DNA of 64,000 nt from an uncultured Clostridia bacterium (GCA_947570625.1 CANOUP010000001.1:90792-154791); one strand, 5' to 3'. Positions 1 to 11,198 are shown, counted from the stretch's first letter. Numbers and translations are program-made. Notes: generated by a model not told the origin, from the letters alone.

Positions 1-143
1 AACCCAAACCCTGGCGTTACGGAAGCCTTGCAAAGGATATTCCGTTTTATGCTCAGGTCTATTACGACACTCACACCAAGGACGAAGAAAACGACGTTTA
101 TCCCCTTTTCGAAGGCGAGGACGATTTTATTATCGAACAATGA
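1..143 (+). CDS. Unknown protein, C-terminal end (partial)
   Basis: The frame that ends in TGA at 141-143 is open to the left edge and gives about 46 residues, ending DDFIIEQ. The tail is rich in acidic and aromatic residues and has no recognisable domain. Its stop overlaps the ATG of the next gene in an ATGA arrangement, so the two genes are probably co-transcribed and translationally coupled. The product cannot be named from this fragment. Confidence 0.6.
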   Translation, partial: PKPWRYGSLAKDIPFYAQVYYDTHTKDEENDVYPLFEGEDDFIIEQ

Positions 144-1039
144 AAGTAATTTTATATGTATTTTCGGGTACGGGCAACACTCTTAAAGTTGCTTCGCTGA
201 TAAAGAAATTTATGAACGCGGACGTTACGGTTTACCGCGTTTCCGCGAAAAGCGGAAACGCACCCTCGCCCGAGGGTTTCGACCTTGTCGGCTTCGGTTA
301 TCCCATTCACGCGTTCTGCGCGCCCGAACCCATTTTAAAATTTGCCCAAGGTCTGCCCGAAGTTGCGTACAGACGGGCGTTTATATTCAAAAGCTCGGGC
401 GAAGGTCTGCACTTGAACGACGCTTCGTCGCAGTCGCTTATCAGGATTCTGACCAAGAAAGGCTACGACGTTACGCTTGAAAGGCACGTTGTAATGCCTT
501 ACAATATGATTTACCGCCACTCCGACGAAATGGCTAAACAGATGTGGATTTACGCGAAAGCTTACGTAAAGCTCATCTGCGGGGAACTTGAAAGCTTTAA
601 ACGCGAAAACGTGAAATTGCCCTTGTACAAGTACTTTCTCGCAAATATCATAGGCTGGGTGGAAACAAAGTTTGCGCACCTGCACGGACCTATGTTCAAG
701 GTCGACGCAAACAAATGCGTGGAGTGCGGAAAATGCGAGAGAACTTGTCCCGAAAACAATATCACCCTTGAAAAAGGCGTGTACAAATTCGGGCATAACT
801 GCGTGCTCTGCATGGGCTGTTCGTTCGGCTGTCCCGCAGACGCTATAAACGTGGGCGTGTTCAGGTTCTGGAAAGTAAACGGAAGCTACCGTCTGGAAGA
901 GCTTGCGAACGACGACAGCATACTCTTCCCTCTCGTTCCGTACAAGGCGAAGGGCATTTACAGACTTTATAAAAAATATTACAGAGAAATAGACGAAATG
1001 CTTGAAAAGGCGGGAATAAGCGTCGAGGAATACGTATAA
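140..1039 (+). CDS. EFR1 family ferredoxin-flavodoxin
   Basis: A 299-residue redox protein. The N-terminal half is flavodoxin-like with an FMN phosphate-binding loop (FSGTGNTLKVA near residues 8-18). Near residues 193-235 come two 4Fe-4S motifs, CVECGKCERTCP and CVLCMGCSFGCP. This order matches the EFR1 family (EF-hand-less ferredoxin fused to flavodoxin), common in anaerobic Firmicutes and thought to be a soluble electron carrier; the partner is unknown. The ATG overlaps the stop of the preceding gene (ATGA). No signal peptide, so cytosolic. The family call is firm, the physiological role is not. Confidence 0.9.
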   Translation: MKVILYVFSGTGNTLKVASLIKKFMNADVTVYRVSAKSGNAPSPEGFDLVGFGYPIHAFCAPEPILKFAQGLPEVAYRRAFIFKSSGEGLHLNDASSQSLIRILTKKGYDVTLERHVVMPYNMIYRHSDEMAKQMWIYAKAYVKLICGELESFKRENVKLPLYKYFLANIIGWVETKFAHLHGPMFKVDANKCVECGKCERTCPENNITLEKGVYKFGHNCVLCMGCSFGCPADAINVGVFRFWKVNGSYRLEELANDDSILFPLVPYKAKGIYRLYKKYYREIDEMLEKAGISVEEYV

Positions 1040-1057
1040 TGCCCCTCCGCATATACG

Positions 1058-1063
1058 TATAAT
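1058..1063 (+). promoter_or_regulatory. Candidate -10 box with no leader before popT
   Basis: TATAAT ends 7 nt before the ATG at 1071, so a transcript from it would have essentially no 5' leader. No SD-like sequence precedes this ATG, which fits a leaderless start. No good -35 hexamer is visible at the right distance, and read-through from the EFR1 gene is an alternative. Confidence 0.4.
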
Positions 1064-1070
1064 TAATTGT

Positions 1071-1982
1071 ATGAGATATAAAAATTTTTTCCTTAACGTC
1101 TTGCGCGGGGCGGTTATCGGCATATCAATGATTATTCCCGGCGTAAGCGGGGGCACGCTCGCCGTTTTAATGAACGTGTATGACAAACTCATAAACGCAA
1201 TAAGCGATTTAAGGCGGGATTTTAAAAACAGCTTTACTTTTTTACTGCCCATAGCGCTCGGCGCGGTCTTAGGTATAGTTGCAATGTACTATCCATTGAA
1301 GTTTGCGCTGACGTACGCGCCCTTCCCCACCGTTCTGCTGTTTATCGGGCTTATGGCAGGGTCATTGCCGAAAATATTAAAGGATGCGTATAAAGGCGGT
1401 TTCCAAAAAATTCACATCGTATCAACGATTGTACCGCTTGCCGCCGTAATAGGCATTTGCTTCATCCCCGGACTCGGGGAAGCCGACCTTTCGGTAAATA
1501 TGCCCGTTTACGGCTATTTCCTTTTGATAATCATAGGCGCAGTAGCAAGCTGTGCGCTCGTTATCCCAGGAGTGAGCGGGTCGATGCTTCTGCTCATATT
1601 CGGTTACTACAATGCGATTTTCGGCGCCGTTTCGGCGCTTAAAGACAATTTCGGGCATTCGCTTCTCGTGCTCTTTGTTTTCGCAATCGGCATTATAATA
1701 GGCTTTTTCAGTATTGCAAAGCTTATGAAGCTGTTTTTAAAAAAATTTCCGCAGGGCACTGCCTGGGCGATTATCGGATTCGTGCTCGGTTCGCTTCCCG
1801 CAATCCTGATAACTTACAACGGCAATTTTCCCGAACATACGCTCCCCTCGCTTGACGCGGTGCAACTAATCGCAGGTGTCATACTTTGCCTGTTCGGCGC
1901 GACGGCGAGTTACACGCTTACGTCCTTTTTGGAGAAAAAGGCCGCAAAATCGAACGAACAGCCTCCCCGGATTGAAGAATAA
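1071..1982 (+). CDS. popT: DUF368 / PopT family undecaprenyl-phosphate translocase
   Basis: A 303-residue polytopic membrane protein. The signature IPGVSGG occurs near residue 22 and again as IPGVSGS near residue 165, the internal duplication typical of DUF368 (PF04018). Published work on this family (PopT) shows that it returns the lipid carrier undecaprenyl phosphate across the membrane for reuse in wall polymer synthesis; the function here is by homology. About eight hydrophobic segments are visible and the C-terminus is short and charged. It lies 31 nt after the EFR1 gene and ends at a strong bidirectional terminator. Confidence 0.85.
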   Translation: MRYKNFFLNVLRGAVIGISMIIPGVSGGTLAVLMNVYDKLINAISDLRRDFKNSFTFLLPIALGAVLGIVAMYYPLKFALTYAPFPTVLLFIGLMAGSLPKILKDAYKGGFQKIHIVSTIVPLAAVIGICFIPGLGEADLSVNMPVYGYFLLIIIGAVASCALVIPGVSGSMLLLIFGYYNAIFGAVSALKDNFGHSLLVLFVFAIGIIIGFFSIAKLMKLFLKKFPQGTAWAIIGFVLGSLPAILITYNGNFPEHTLPSLDAVQLIAGVILCLFGATASYTLTSFLEKKAAKSNEQPPRIEE

Positions 1983-2011
1983 AAAAAACCGCTTTTACAG
2001 CGGTTTTTTTA
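1983..2011. terminator. Bidirectional terminator between popT and ywaF-like gene
   Basis: AAAAAACCGC, a short loop and GCGGTTTTTT form a GC stem with an A-run on one side and a T-run on the other, placed between two convergent genes. The stop codon of the minus-strand gene (TTA at 1995-1997) lies inside the hairpin loop. Confidence 0.85.
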
Positions 2012-2702
2012 TTGCGCGTTTTTCAAGCGCGTATTTAATTTTATCTATACCGAAAGTGATTACCGCAACTGCCGCAGAGCCGAATATGAGTATAAACCAC
2101 CATTTGAGGGGAGTTTTCGGTACGGCGGGTTCGTCGATAATCATTGTATGGAATATCTTCAAAACGTCTATGAGGAATAAACCGAAGAGCGTATATGCCG
2201 CTATTCCTATCGGAAACGCATACCAGTACTTAAAAGACGGCTTAATCCACTTTGTATAAACCATCGTTATGCATATAAGCGAGCCGAGCGCGTGATGGTT
2301 CAGTCCCGTAATCGTCGGTAAGAAGAAAAACGACGGTCCCTGATTTATAAAAGTTGGATAGAATACGCAGGCTATACCGCCGACCAGCTCCAACCACCAC
2401 AGAAAGTGGTATACCGCAATGTCGCGCTTGCCTGTCATAAGAACTATTCCGAGCAAGAGGCTTGACATACCGCAGTATGTGTTTGGTATCATTTCACGTA
2501 TGCCTATCGCATTGTTATCCCATACCGTAAGCGAAATGCGGTTTACGATAAGACTTGCGAAAAGCAACCCGCCGAGCACGCGCATATAAATACCGCGCGA
2601 TTTATCCGTTTTAAAAAGAAACTTACAGGCGAGTATCGACAGTGCGATAAGCACTACGTATATAGCTATATAAATTATATGATAAACGGAATACAAACCC
2701 AT
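1995..2702 (-). CDS. YwaF-like integral membrane protein
   Basis: A 235-residue protein with six or seven strongly hydrophobic helices. It resembles the TIGR02206/YwaF group of small membrane proteins found in Firmicutes (and related to TMEM164), with conserved polar positions inside helices such as N-T-Y-C-G-M near residue 75 and GLNHHALGS near residue 133. The biochemical role of the family is not established. It is convergent with popT and shares its terminator. The C-terminus is basic (KRAIKK), consistent with a cytosolic tail. Confidence 0.7.
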   Translation of the reverse strand: MGLYSVYHIIYIAIYVVLIALSILACKFLFKTDKSRGIYMRVLGGLLFASLIVNRISLTVWDNNAIGIREMIPNTYCGMSSLLLGIVLMTGKRDIAVYHFLWWLELVGGIACVFYPTFINQGPSFFFLPTITGLNHHALGSLICITMVYTKWIKPSFKYWYAFPIGIAAYTLFGLFLIDVLKIFHTMIIDEPAVPKTPLKWWFILIFGSAAVAVITFGIDKIKYALEKRAIKKPL

Positions 2703-2728
2703 AAGCTTCCTCTTTCGTAACCGTCAAG

Positions 2729-3070
2729 TCAATTCTTCTTGCTGAGCTTAGATATTATTATATCACAACATTTTATCATTACTTCGAGGCATTCGTCCAT
2801 CATAGCGCCGCTTTTGGGGTCAAGCGTCTTTTTCTTTAAAACGTCGTTGACGGTAACCGCCGCGTAATTGAATGATTTGTAAAGATTTTTAAGGTAGTAT
2901 TCAACTTCTTTAAGCACGTTTTTGGATGCTATATGTAGGTTGTAAATACTCTGCAAATCTTTACTTGCCTGTTTGAACAGCGACGCGGAGCGGTTTTCCT
3001 GTATGCTTACGACGTCGGCTCTGAATACTTTTATCAGGTCAATCAATTTCAAATCTTCGAAATTAGGCAT
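2729..3070 (-). CDS. Small helical protein of unknown function
   Basis: A 113-residue soluble protein, predicted almost entirely alpha-helical from its heptad-like hydrophobic pattern, with a lysine-rich C-terminus. No known motif is recognised. It lies directly downstream of rpoC on the same strand with a hairpin between them, so it may be expressed by read-through or from its own promoter. Confidence 0.55.
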   Translation of the reverse strand: MPNFEDLKLIDLIKVFRADVVSIQENRSASLFKQASKDLQSIYNLHIASKNVLKEVEYYLKNLYKSFNYAAVTVNDVLKKKTLDPKSGAMMDECLEVMIKCCDIIISKLSKKN

Positions 3071-3087
3071 AATAAACCTCTATTTCA

Positions 3088-3113
3088 CACGGCGCACTTG
3101 TACGTGCGCCGTG
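3088..3113. terminator. Strong hairpin after rpoC
   Basis: A perfect 10-bp stem (CACGGCGCAC / GTGCGCCGTG) with a six-base loop lies 13 bp after the rpoC stop. The T-run (3118-3124) lies on the plus-strand side, so on the rpoC strand the stem is preceded, not followed, by the run. It may act as an RNA-stabilising or weak terminator for rpoBC, or as a terminator for antisense transcripts. Confidence 0.5.
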
Positions 3114-3125
3114 CCGATTTTTTTA

Positions 3126-6100
3126 TTAATCCTGAGGCTTTACAACGCTGTTGTAATTGGCGTTGATTGCGGGGGACATATTTTTGTATTCTTTGACGCC
3201 TGTTCCCGCGGGAATAAGCTTGCCTATAATAACGTTTTCTTTAAGTCCGACAAGCGGGTCGACCTTGTTCTTTATCGCCGCGTCGGTGAGCACCCTTGCG
3301 GTTTCCTGGAAGGACGCAGCCGAAAGGAACGAATCGGTAGAGAGCGCCGCCTTGGTTATGCCGAGAAGCACGCGCTTTTGGAGCGCGGGCGTTCCGCCGT
3401 TTTCAATCGCCTTTCTGTTAACCTCTTCCACAGTGAAGATGTCGACCGTTTCGCCGGGAAGAAGGTCTGTCGAGCCTGCGCTTTCAATCTTGACCTTTCT
3501 GAGCATCTGGCGGACGATGATTTCAACGTGCTTGTCGTTAATGTCAACGCCCTGCGAACGGTAAACGGACTGTACCTGTTCGAGAATATAGTCCTGTACG
3601 CCCCTGATACCCGAAACCCTGAGTATATCCTGAGGGTATACGGAACCGGTATTGAGTACGGTGCCAGGTTCTACCCTGTCGCCCGTCTTGACGTGAAGTT
3701 CGGCATTGAAGGGAAGCGTGTATTCCTTCTTGACTTCGCCCGCAATGCTGTCGCGGATTATAATATGCTTTAAGTTGTCTTTGTCGTCAACCGTTACTAT
3801 ACCCGAAACTTCGCAAAGCGTTGCACAGCCCTTGGGTTTGCGCGCTTCGAACAATTCTTCTACACGGGGAAGACCCTGCGTAATATCGCCCGTAGCCGCG
3901 ATACCTCCCGTATGGAAAGTACGCATGGTAAGCTGGGTACCGGGCTCGCCGATTGACTGGGCGGCTATGACGCCGACAGCCTCGCCGGGCTGAACGGGCG
4001 TGTTCGTAGCCATATTCTTGCCGTAGCATTTTGCGCATACGCCGTAACGCGAGTTACAACTGAACACCGAACGTATGGATACCTGCTCGATACCCGCGTT
4101 GACTATATCCTTTGCGAGAGCGTCGGTTACGAAACCGTTCTGGGGAACAATTACGTTGCCGTTTGCGTCCTTGACGTCCTCCGCGACGAATCTGCCCTGA
4201 ATTCTGTCTTCGAGTCCCTCGATAACTTCGCCGTTGGGGCCTATAATGGCTTTGACAATCATACCGCGGGGCTTTTTACTGCCCGCCATACAGTCGTCTT
4301 CACGCACGATTACGTCCTGCGAAACGTCTACGAGCCTACGCGTAAGATAACCCGAGTCGGCTGTTTTAAGCGCCGTATCCGCAAGTCCTTTACGTCCGCC
4401 GTGCGAGGAAATGAAGTATTCGAGAACGGAAAGTCCCTGTCTGAAACACGACTTAACGGGAACTTCAATCTTTTTACCCTGAGGGTTAACCATCAGTCCG
4501 CGCATACCCGAAAGCTGTTTCATCTGGTCAATCGAACCGCGGGCGCCCGAGTCCGCCATCATCCATATGGGGTTGAATTTGTCCAGCGTCTTTTTAAGCG
4601 CTTCGGTAACTCTGTCGGTAGCGCTGTCCCACGCTTCGATAACCGCGTTGTAGCGCTCTTCCTCTCTCAAAAGTCCGCGCTGATACTTCTTTTCTATCTT
4701 GATAACCTTGTCTTCGGTTTCCTCTACGATTTCCTGTTTAGCCGAAGGAATATGCATATCGAAAACGGAAGTCGTTACCGCGCCTATCGTGGAATACTTG
4801 TATCCCAGCGTCTTTATCTTGTCGAGCACGTCTGCCGCTCTGGGCGCGCCGCCCGTCTTGAAACAGCGCTCTACTATCTTGCCGAGCTGTTTTTTGCCAA
4901 CCGCAACGGCGCTGCCGAGGAACTCGTAAGAGATTTCGTATTTGAGGTAATCCTCTTTCTCCCTGCGGTTTACGAAACCGAGATCCTGAGGCATATTCGA
5001 GTTGAAGATTATCCTGCCGACGGTGGTCTTGACTCTGCCCTGAACTTCTTCGCCGAAATAGGGCGAGTTTTCGTCTTTGATTGTAAGATTACGCCTTACG
5101 TAAATTTCGTCCTGCATATGGACAAGCTTGGTCTGGTAAGCCATTAAAGCTTCGTCCTCAGAAATATAAGCGTCGGGGATATACTTTTCGGCTCCCTCTT
5201 CGCCTTCCGCGCACTCATAATACCTGTCGCCGTTCCAACGGTAGAACTTACCCTCTTCGCGCCTTATTATCGTAAGGTAGTACGCGCCGAGAACCATATC
5301 CTGCGCGGGCTGCATAACGGGCTTGCCGTCGGAAAGCTTCAAAATGTTATTGGAGGAAAGCATCAAAAATCTTGCTTCCGCCTGCGCTTCGACCGAAAGA
5401 GGCACGTGCACAGCCATCTGGTCGCCGTCGAAGTCCGCATTGAACGCGGTACATACGAGCGGGTGGATTTTGATTGCTCTTCCCTCTATAAGCACGGGCT
5501 CGAAAGCCTGTATGGAAAGTCTGTGAAGCGTGGGAGCGCGGTTCAAAAGCACGGGGTGCTCTTTTATAACCTGTTCGAGTACGTCCCATACGAGGGGTTT
5601 AGCCTTTTCGACGGTACGCTTCGCGCTCTTGATATTGTGGCACTGGCCGCTTTCAACAAGCTTTTTCATTACGAAGGGCTTGAACAGCTCGATTGCCATT
5701 TCTTTGGGAAGACCGCACTGATAGAGTTTGAGTTCGGGTCCTACGACTATAACAGAACGTCCCGAATAGTCTACACGTTTACCGAGAAGGTTCTGACGGA
5801 AACGTCCCTGTTTACCGCGGAGCATACCCGACAGAGATTTGAGTTCCCTGTTGGAAGGTCCAGAAAGCGCCTTTCCGCGCCTGCCGTTATCGATAAGCGC
5901 GTCGACTGCTTCCTGCAACATTCTCTTTTCGTTTTTGACTATCATATCGGGCGCGCCCAGTTCCATCATTCTTTTAAGACGGTTGTTGCGGTTTATAACG
6001 CGCCTGTACAAATCGTTGAGGTCGGACGAAGCAAACCTTCCGCCGTCGAGCTGGACCATAGGACGCAGTTCGGGAGGAAGCACGGGCAGGACGGTGAGTA

Positions 6101-6797
6101 CCATCCACTCGGGGCGGTTTCCGCTCTTTCTGAACGATTCGAGAATTTCTATTCTCTTTACCGCTTTGATGCGCTTTTGCGCCGCCGAGCTGGTTTCGAT
6201 AATCTTTTTGGTTTCTTCGCACTCTTTTTCGAGATCGACCGCCATCAGGAGTTCGCGGATAGATTCCGCGCCCATTCCGACTTTAAGACCGGTAACTTCG
6301 CTGTCGCCGTACTTTTCTTCGATTTCGCGGAGTTCTTTATCGTTTATGACCTGTTTGTATTCGAGAACGGGAACCGTGCCGGGGTCGATAACGACGTAAG
6401 CGGCAAAATAGATTACCTGTTCCAGAGCCTTGGGCGACATATCGAGGATAAGACCTATTCTCGAAGGAACGCCCCTGAAATACCAGATATGGGATACGGG
6501 AGCCGCAAGCTCGATGTGTCCCATTCTTTCCCTTCTGACTTTCGATTTGGTGACTTCTACACCGCACTTTTCACAGGTGATACCCTTGTAACGGATACGC
6601 TTGTATTTACCGCAGTGACATTCCCAGTCCTTCATCGGTCCGAAAATCCTTTCGCAGAAAAGACCGTCCTTTTCGGGTTTCTGGGTTCTGTAATTTATAG
6701 TTTCGGGCTTGGTCACCTCGCCCTTGGAAAGTTCCCTTATTTTTTCGGGGGAAGCTACACTGATTTTAATAGAGCTGAAATCGTTTAATTCGAACAT
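3126..6797 (-). CDS. rpoC: RNA polymerase subunit beta-prime
   Basis: A 1223-residue catalytic subunit of RNA polymerase. The N-terminal zinc-binding domain has CHCGKY and CEKCGV. The Mg-binding NADFDGD loop lies near residues 450-460. Later come the bridge-helix/trigger-loop region with [18 protein letters not shown] and a second zinc site, [13 protein letters not shown]. Length and domain order are normal for Firmicutes. It starts 13 nt after rpoB with a GGAGG SD site and forms the usual rpoBC operon. No L7/L12 genes lie upstream in this window. Confidence 0.98.
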   Translation of the reverse strand: MFELNDFSSIKISVASPEKIRELSKGEVTKPETINYRTQKPEKDGLFCERIFGPMKDWECHCGKYKRIRYKGITCEKCGVEVTKSKVRRERMGHIELAAPVSHIWYFRGVPSRIGLILDMSPKALEQVIYFAAYVVIDPGTVPVLEYKQVINDKELREIEEKYGDSEVTGLKVGMGAESIRELLMAVDLEKECEETKKIIETSSAAQKRIKAVKRIEILESFRKSGNRPEWMVLTVLPVLPPELRPMVQLDGGRFASSDLNDLYRRVINRNNRLKRMMELGAPDMIVKNEKRMLQEAVDALIDNGRRGKALSGPSNRELKSLSGMLRGKQGRFRQNLLGKRVDYSGRSVIVVGPELKLYQCGLPKEMAIELFKPFVMKKLVESGQCHNIKSAKRTVEKAKPLVWDVLEQVIKEHPVLLNRAPTLHRLSIQAFEPVLIEGRAIKIHPLVCTAFNADFDGDQMAVHVPLSVEAQAEARFLMLSSNNILKLSDGKPVMQPAQDMVLGAYYLTIIRREEGKFYRWNGDRYYECAEGEEGAEKYIPDAYISEDEALMAYQTKLVHMQDEIYVRRNLTIKDENSPYFGEEVQGRVKTTVGRIIFNSNMPQDLGFVNRREKEDYLKYEISYEFLGSAVAVGKKQLGKIVERCFKTGGAPRAADVLDKIKTLGYKYSTIGAVTTSVFDMHIPSAKQEIVEETEDKVIKIEKKYQRGLLREEERYNAVIEAWDSATDRVTEALKKTLDKFNPIWMMADSGARGSIDQMKQLSGMRGLMVNPQGKKIEVPVKSCFRQGLSVLEYFISSHGGRKGLADTALKTADSGYLTRRLVDVSQDVIVREDDCMAGSKKPRGMIVKAIIGPNGEVIEGLEDRIQGRFVAEDVKDANGNVIVPQNGFVTDALAKDIVNAGIEQVSIRSVFSCNSRYGVCAKCYGKNMATNTPVQPGEAVGVIAAQSIGEPGTQLTMRTFHTGGIAATGDITQGLPRVEELFEARKPKGCATLCEVSGIVTVDDKDNLKHIIIRDSIAGEVKKEYTLPFNAELHVKTGDRVEPGTVLNTGSVYPQDILRVSGIRGVQDYILEQVQSVYRSQGVDINDKHVEIIVRQMLRKVKIESAGSTDLLPGETVDIFTVEEVNRKAIENGGTPALQKRVLLGITKAALSTDSFLSAASFQETARVLTDAAIKNKVDPLVGLKENVIIGKLIPAGTGVKEYKNMSPAINANYNSVVKPQD

Positions 6798-6810
6798 TTA
6801 ATAACCTCCC

Positions 6811-9800
6811 TTACTCTTCGTCCTTATCGTCTTCTTCGCCGAACAGGTCCAGACTTTCTTCCTCTTCGCTGTCGAAGAGAGTGAACTTGTCGCCGAGGTC
6901 GTCGTCATCGTCCTCGTCGCCGCCGAACAGCGCCTTGCCCGCAAAGTCGTCCTCGTCGTCGGTATCGAATATCGACATGGGTTCGAGGTCGAGCTCTTCT
7001 TCGTCGGAGTGTCTGATAAGTTCGAGTTCTTCCTCGGGTATCTTGGACTCCTGTTCCTGAATTTCGCGCGCCCTTGCAGTGGGGATATTCTCATCGTCGT
7101 CGTCGAGTTCGCGGATTACAAGCTCTTCGCCCGATTCGGTAAGCACCTTGACGTCGAGCGCGAGGGATTGAAGTTCTTTCAAAAGCACTTTGAACGCTTC
7201 GGGTATGCCCGGTTCGGAAATATTGTTGCCTTTAACTATGCTCTCGTAAGTCTTTACACGCCCTACGATATCGTCGGATTTGACGGTAAGAATTTCCTGT
7301 AAGATGTGCGCCGCGCCGTACGCTTCGAGCGCCCACACTTCCATTTCGCCGAAACGCTGTCCGCCGAACTGTGCTTTACCGCCGAGAGGCTGTTGCGTGA
7401 CGAGGCTGTAAGGACCGATGGACCTTGCATGAATCTTGTCGTCGACGAGGTGGATAAGCTTAATCATATACTGTACGCCTACCGTAACCCTGTTTTCGAA
7501 AGGTTCGCCCGTTCTGCCGTCGTAGACCTGTATTTTGCCGTCGACTTTGCCTTCGGGGTTCAATATATTGTTTTCCTGGAATAACTTCTTGATGTCCTGC
7601 TCGGTCGCGCCGTCGAATACGGGCGTCGCGATTTTCCAGCCGAGCTGTTTGCAGACAAGTCCGAGGTGAACTTCGAGAACCTGTCCGATATTCATACGCG
7701 AAGGAACGCCGAGGGGGTTCAAAACTATCTGCAAAGGCGTGCCGTCCGCAAGGAAAGGCATATCCGCCTGCGGAAGCACGCGGGAAATAACGCCCTTGTT
7801 TCCGTGACGTCCCGCCATCTTGTCGCCGACCTGCACTTTACGCTTCTGCGCAATGTATACGCGCACGAGCTTGTTTACGCCGGGGGAAAGTTCGTCTTTG
7901 TTTTCTCTGGTGAAAATCTTTACGTCGACGACTATACCGCCTTCACCGTGGGGAACTTTAAGCGACGTATCCCTTACTTCCCTCGCTTTTTCTCCGAATA
8001 TCGCGCGGAGAAGTCTTTCTTCGGGGGTGAGCTCGGTTTCGCCCTTGGGCGTTACCTTGCCGACGAGTATGTCGCCGGGCTGGACTTCGGCGCCTATTCT
8101 TATAATGCCGTCCTCGTCCAAATCTTTAAGCGCGTCCTCGGACACGTTGGGAATATCGCGGGTAATTTCCTCTTCGCCGAGCTTGGTATCCCTCGCTTCG
8201 GTTTCGTGCTCTTCGATATGGATTGACGTGAACACGTCGTCCTGAACGAGCTTTTCGGAAATAAGGATAGCGTCCTCGTAGTTGTAGCCTTCCCATTCCA
8301 TATAGCCGATGAGAATATTTTTACCGAGGGCGAGTTCGCCGTTGTTTGTTGCGGGACCGTCGGCGATAATTTCGCCTTCCTCAACCCTGTCGCCCGTGTT
8401 GACTATGGGACGCTGGTTAAGACAGGTGCCCTGGTTGGAACGCTCGAACTTTTTAAGCTTGTACTGCGTTTCGAAACCGCTGTCCTCGCGCACGGTGACG
8501 AGGTCGGAGGAAACTCCCGACACGACGCCCGCCTTCTTTGCGCGCACCATTACTCCGCTGTCGCGCGCGATTGCGTCCTCGATACCCGTCGCAACGATTG
8601 CGGATTCAGTCTTCATGAGAGGAACCGCCTGACGCTGCATGTTCGAGCCCATCAGCGCACGGTTGGTATCGTCGTTTTCAAGGAAGGGAATAAGCGCCGT
8701 TGCAACCGAAACGAGCTGTTTGGGCGAAACGTCCATATAGTCCATTCTTTCGGGGGGATACTGCGTTATGAGGTCGCGGTGACGGCAACCGATATGAGAG
8801 TTGACGAAATGGTTGTTTTCGTCCAGAGGTTCGTTCGCCTGAGCGACGATGTATCTGTCCTCTTCGTCCGCCGTAAGGTAATCGACCTTATCGGTTACTG
8901 CGGGAACACCGTTTTCGTCCTTTATTACTTTTCTGTACGGGCTCATTATAAAGCCGTATTCGTTTACTTTGGAGAAGGTCGCAAGCGAAGAAATAAGTCC
9001 TATGTTCTGACCTTCGGGTGTTTCTATGGGGCAGAGCCTGCCGTAATGCGAGTGGTGAACGTCGCGCACTTCGAAAGTGGCGCGGTCGCGGTTAAGACCG
9101 CCGGGGCCGAGCGCGGAAAGCTTACGTTTGTGGGTGAGTTCCGCCGCGGGGTTGGTCTGGTCCATGAACTGGGACAGCTGGGAAGAACCGAAGAATTCGC
9201 GTATTACCGCCGAAACGGGACGTACGTTGACAAGACCCGAAGGGGTAACTTCCATTGCGTCCTGCGTAGCCATTCTTTCCTTTATGAGCTTTTCAAGCCT
9301 TGCGATACCTATCCTAAGCTGGTTTTGAAGAAGTTCGCCTACCGAACGCACGCGGCGGTTGCCGAGGTGGTCGATATTGTCAATCGTGCCGATGCCGTAT
9401 TGAAGGTCGATGTTCGTGGAAATAGCCGCGACGATATCGTCGACCGTAATGTGCTTGTGGTTGAGCTTTTCGACGATGGGTTTGATTTCTTTCTTCTCGT
9501 CGTGGTCGAGGACGGTTTTGTCGGAATTGAGAAGTTCGCTGAACTTTTTGCAAGCCGTAACGAACTTAACGCGCATATCGCGTCTTTTTTCCCTGTTCTT
9601 CTTCTCCTCGGGCTTTTCGTCATCGGTTTCGCGGGTTTCGGAAACGTAATATATCGCGTTGATTTCATCGATATATTTTTCCGCAACTTCCTCGGCGGAA
9701 GCGTTCGCGCACTCCTCCGCGAGTTTCTGCATAAACTTGAAATTGGGATAATATATTGTAGGCAGAAGTCCCAGCGTCTTGTGGTTTTTATCGGAAACGG

Positions 9801-10854
9801 CTTTGAAGTTTACGGTATTGTTGGCGATAATCTTATGTTTAACTTCGCCTTCCGCGGGGTCGGTAACGAGGACGAACACTTCGTTTACGCCCGCGTCCTG
9901 AATTTCCATCGCCTGTTCGCCCGTGACTATATCGCCCGCGTGCGCCATAACTTCGCCCGTTTCGGGATTGAATATATCCTCTGCAAGCTTACAGCCGGGA
10001 AGGCGGTAAGCAAGGTTAAGCTTTTTATTGAACTTATACCTGCCCACTTTTACAACGTCGTAACGGCGGGGGTCGAAGAACAGATTGTTGAGGTGCTGTT
10101 TAACCGAAGCTTCGGTGGGAACTTCGCCGGGGCGCAGTCTTCTGTACAGCTCGATAAGACCGTCGGATTCGGATTTCGTCGTATCCTTGGCAATCGTGTT
10201 TTCAATCATCTTGTCGTTTGCGAACAAATCGAGAATCGACCTGTCGGAACCGAAGCCGAGCGCGCGCAAAAGAACGGTAGCGCAGATTTTACGTTTTCTG
10301 TCTACGTGCACCCACATTACTCCCTGCGAATCCTGTTCGAGTTCGAGCCATGCTCCGCGGTTGGGGATAACCGTGGTTCCGAATATTTCTTTACCCGTCT
10401 TGTCGCGCGACGATGCGTTGTAAGCGCCGGGCGAACGCACGAGCTGGGAAACTATAACGCGCTCGGCGCCGTTTATAATGAACGAACCCGAATCGGTCAT
10501 GAGCGGGAATTCGCCCATAAACACGGGCTGGTCGATGACTTCGTCCTTGACCTTGTTGACAAGTCTTACGGTCACGTGCAGGGGAAGCGCGTATGTCGCG
10601 TCGCGGTTCCTGCACTCCTTCTCGTCGTATTTGGGTTTCTCGTCGAACCAGTGATTGAGAAAATACAATTCGTAGTGGTCGGAATAGTCGGTTATCGGTG
10701 AAAAGTCCTCGAAAACTTCGGCTATGCCTTCGTTGATAAACGAATTATAACTCGCCTTTTGAATTTCAACAAGGTCGGGGATATCGATGACCTCGTTGAT
10801 TTTACCGAACTTTCTTCTTTCGGTTTTGCCATACTTGTGAACCGGTAAATTCAT
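6811..10854 (-). CDS. rpoB: RNA polymerase subunit beta, expanded form
   Basis: A 1347-residue subunit, longer than the roughly 1190-1240 residues usual in Firmicutes. The rifampicin pocket near residues 545-575 ([27 protein letters not shown]) keeps the usual drug-contact residues, so the protein is predicted to be rifampicin-sensitive. Two additions are seen. One is a roughly 100-residue charged insertion near residues 365-470, before the conserved [18 protein letters not shown] block. The other is an acidic C-terminal tail of about 90 residues rich in D and E. The start has an AAGGAG SD site, and a sigma-A-type promoter lies about 285 bp upstream. Confidence 0.98.
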   Translation of the reverse strand: MNLPVHKYGKTERRKFGKINEVIDIPDLVEIQKASYNSFINEGIAEVFEDFSPITDYSDHYELYFLNHWFDEKPKYDEKECRNRDATYALPLHVTVRLVNKVKDEVIDQPVFMGEFPLMTDSGSFIINGAERVIVSQLVRSPGAYNASSRDKTGKEIFGTTVIPNRGAWLELEQDSQGVMWVHVDRKRKICATVLLRALGFGSDRSILDLFANDKMIENTIAKDTTKSESDGLIELYRRLRPGEVPTEASVKQHLNNLFFDPRRYDVVKVGRYKFNKKLNLAYRLPGCKLAEDIFNPETGEVMAHAGDIVTGEQAMEIQDAGVNEVFVLVTDPAEGEVKHKIIANNTVNFKAVSDKNHKTLGLLPTIYYPNFKFMQKLAEECANASAEEVAEKYIDEINAIYYVSETRETDDEKPEEKKNREKRRDMRVKFVTACKKFSELLNSDKTVLDHDEKKEIKPIVEKLNHKHITVDDIVAAISTNIDLQYGIGTIDNIDHLGNRRVRSVGELLQNQLRIGIARLEKLIKERMATQDAMEVTPSGLVNVRPVSAVIREFFGSSQLSQFMDQTNPAAELTHKRKLSALGPGGLNRDRATFEVRDVHHSHYGRLCPIETPEGQNIGLISSLATFSKVNEYGFIMSPYRKVIKDENGVPAVTDKVDYLTADEEDRYIVAQANEPLDENNHFVNSHIGCRHRDLITQYPPERMDYMDVSPKQLVSVATALIPFLENDDTNRALMGSNMQRQAVPLMKTESAIVATGIEDAIARDSGVMVRAKKAGVVSGVSSDLVTVREDSGFETQYKLKKFERSNQGTCLNQRPIVNTGDRVEEGEIIADGPATNNGELALGKNILIGYMEWEGYNYEDAILISEKLVQDDVFTSIHIEEHETEARDTKLGEEEITRDIPNVSEDALKDLDEDGIIRIGAEVQPGDILVGKVTPKGETELTPEERLLRAIFGEKAREVRDTSLKVPHGEGGIVVDVKIFTRENKDELSPGVNKLVRVYIAQKRKVQVGDKMAGRHGNKGVISRVLPQADMPFLADGTPLQIVLNPLGVPSRMNIGQVLEVHLGLVCKQLGWKIATPVFDGATEQDIKKLFQENNILNPEGKVDGKIQVYDGRTGEPFENRVTVGVQYMIKLIHLVDDKIHARSIGPYSLVTQQPLGGKAQFGGQRFGEMEVWALEAYGAAHILQEILTVKSDDIVGRVKTYESIVKGNNISEPGIPEAFKVLLKELQSLALDVKVLTESGEELVIRELDDDDENIPTARAREIQEQESKIPEEELELIRHSDEEELDLEPMSIFDTDDEDDFAGKALFGGDEDDDDDLGDKFTLFDSEEEESLDLFGEEDDKDEE

Positions 10855-11002
10855 TTAAGTAAAATACTCCTTTTGGCTTCCGCCCGTTTTATATATTTCA
10901 CATAGGCGATTATCCGTATATATCTTTTCACCGGAAAAAATCATGAAATCCAAATCAATGCGCCGAAAAACACGGCGATTAAAAAATTTTTTTCAATTCC
11001 CC

Positions 11003-11031
11003 TTTACAAACGCTTTATTATGGTGTATAAT
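11003..11031 (+). promoter_or_regulatory. Sigma-A-type promoter for rqcP-ispDF-radA
   Basis: TTTACA (11003-11008) and TATAAT (11026-11031) with a 17-nt spacer. Transcription would start near 11038 and leave a 160-nt leader before rqcP. The first 95 nt of this leader would be antisense to the start of the rpoB leader, because the two promoters fire toward and past one another. Confidence 0.7.
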
Positions 11032-11074
11032 CCAGTGGTATCCGCGGTTGAAATATGGCGGATTGGGGGGAATT

Positions 11075-11095
11075 TTCAGGTAAAAATTACCTGAA
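11075..11095. promoter_or_regulatory. Palindrome in the overlapping rpoB/rqcP leaders
   Basis: TTCAGGTAA, three bases, TTACCTGAA: a perfect 9-bp inverted repeat followed by a short T-rich stretch on the plus strand. It lies between the two promoters and inside both leaders, so it could be an operator or a small RNA hairpin. Confidence 0.45.
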
Positions 11096-11139
11096 TTTTG
11101 TTCATTTTGCGCAAAAATCGCATTCTGATACAGTGTATT

Positions 11140-11168
11140 ATTATAAGGAATAAATAAATCAAAGTCAA
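11140..11168 (-). promoter_or_regulatory. Sigma-A-type promoter for rpoBC
   Basis: On the minus strand TTGACT (11163-11168) and TATAAT (11140-11145) are separated by exactly 17 nt. Transcription would start near 11133, giving rpoB a leader of about 280 nt. The leader contains a small CGCCG/CGGCG hairpin (10961-10977) and crosses the opposite-strand promoter at 11003-11031. No gene is seen in 10855-11198 on either strand. Confidence 0.7.
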
Positions 11169-11198
11169 CCGTTTTAAGAGGTGTTTTGAAAAAGTTTT

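Noticed and set aside
335-1252. 305-codon frame opposite the EFR1 gene
   Set aside because: It mirrors the codon pattern of a well-supported gene on the other strand and has no recognisable domain or SD site.
5406-6788. 460-codon frame opposite rpoC
   Set aside because: Shadow of rpoC caused by its codon bias; no family features.
8779-10701. 640-codon frame opposite rpoB
   Set aside because: Shadow of rpoB; long only because the real gene avoids certain codons. No protein family recognised.
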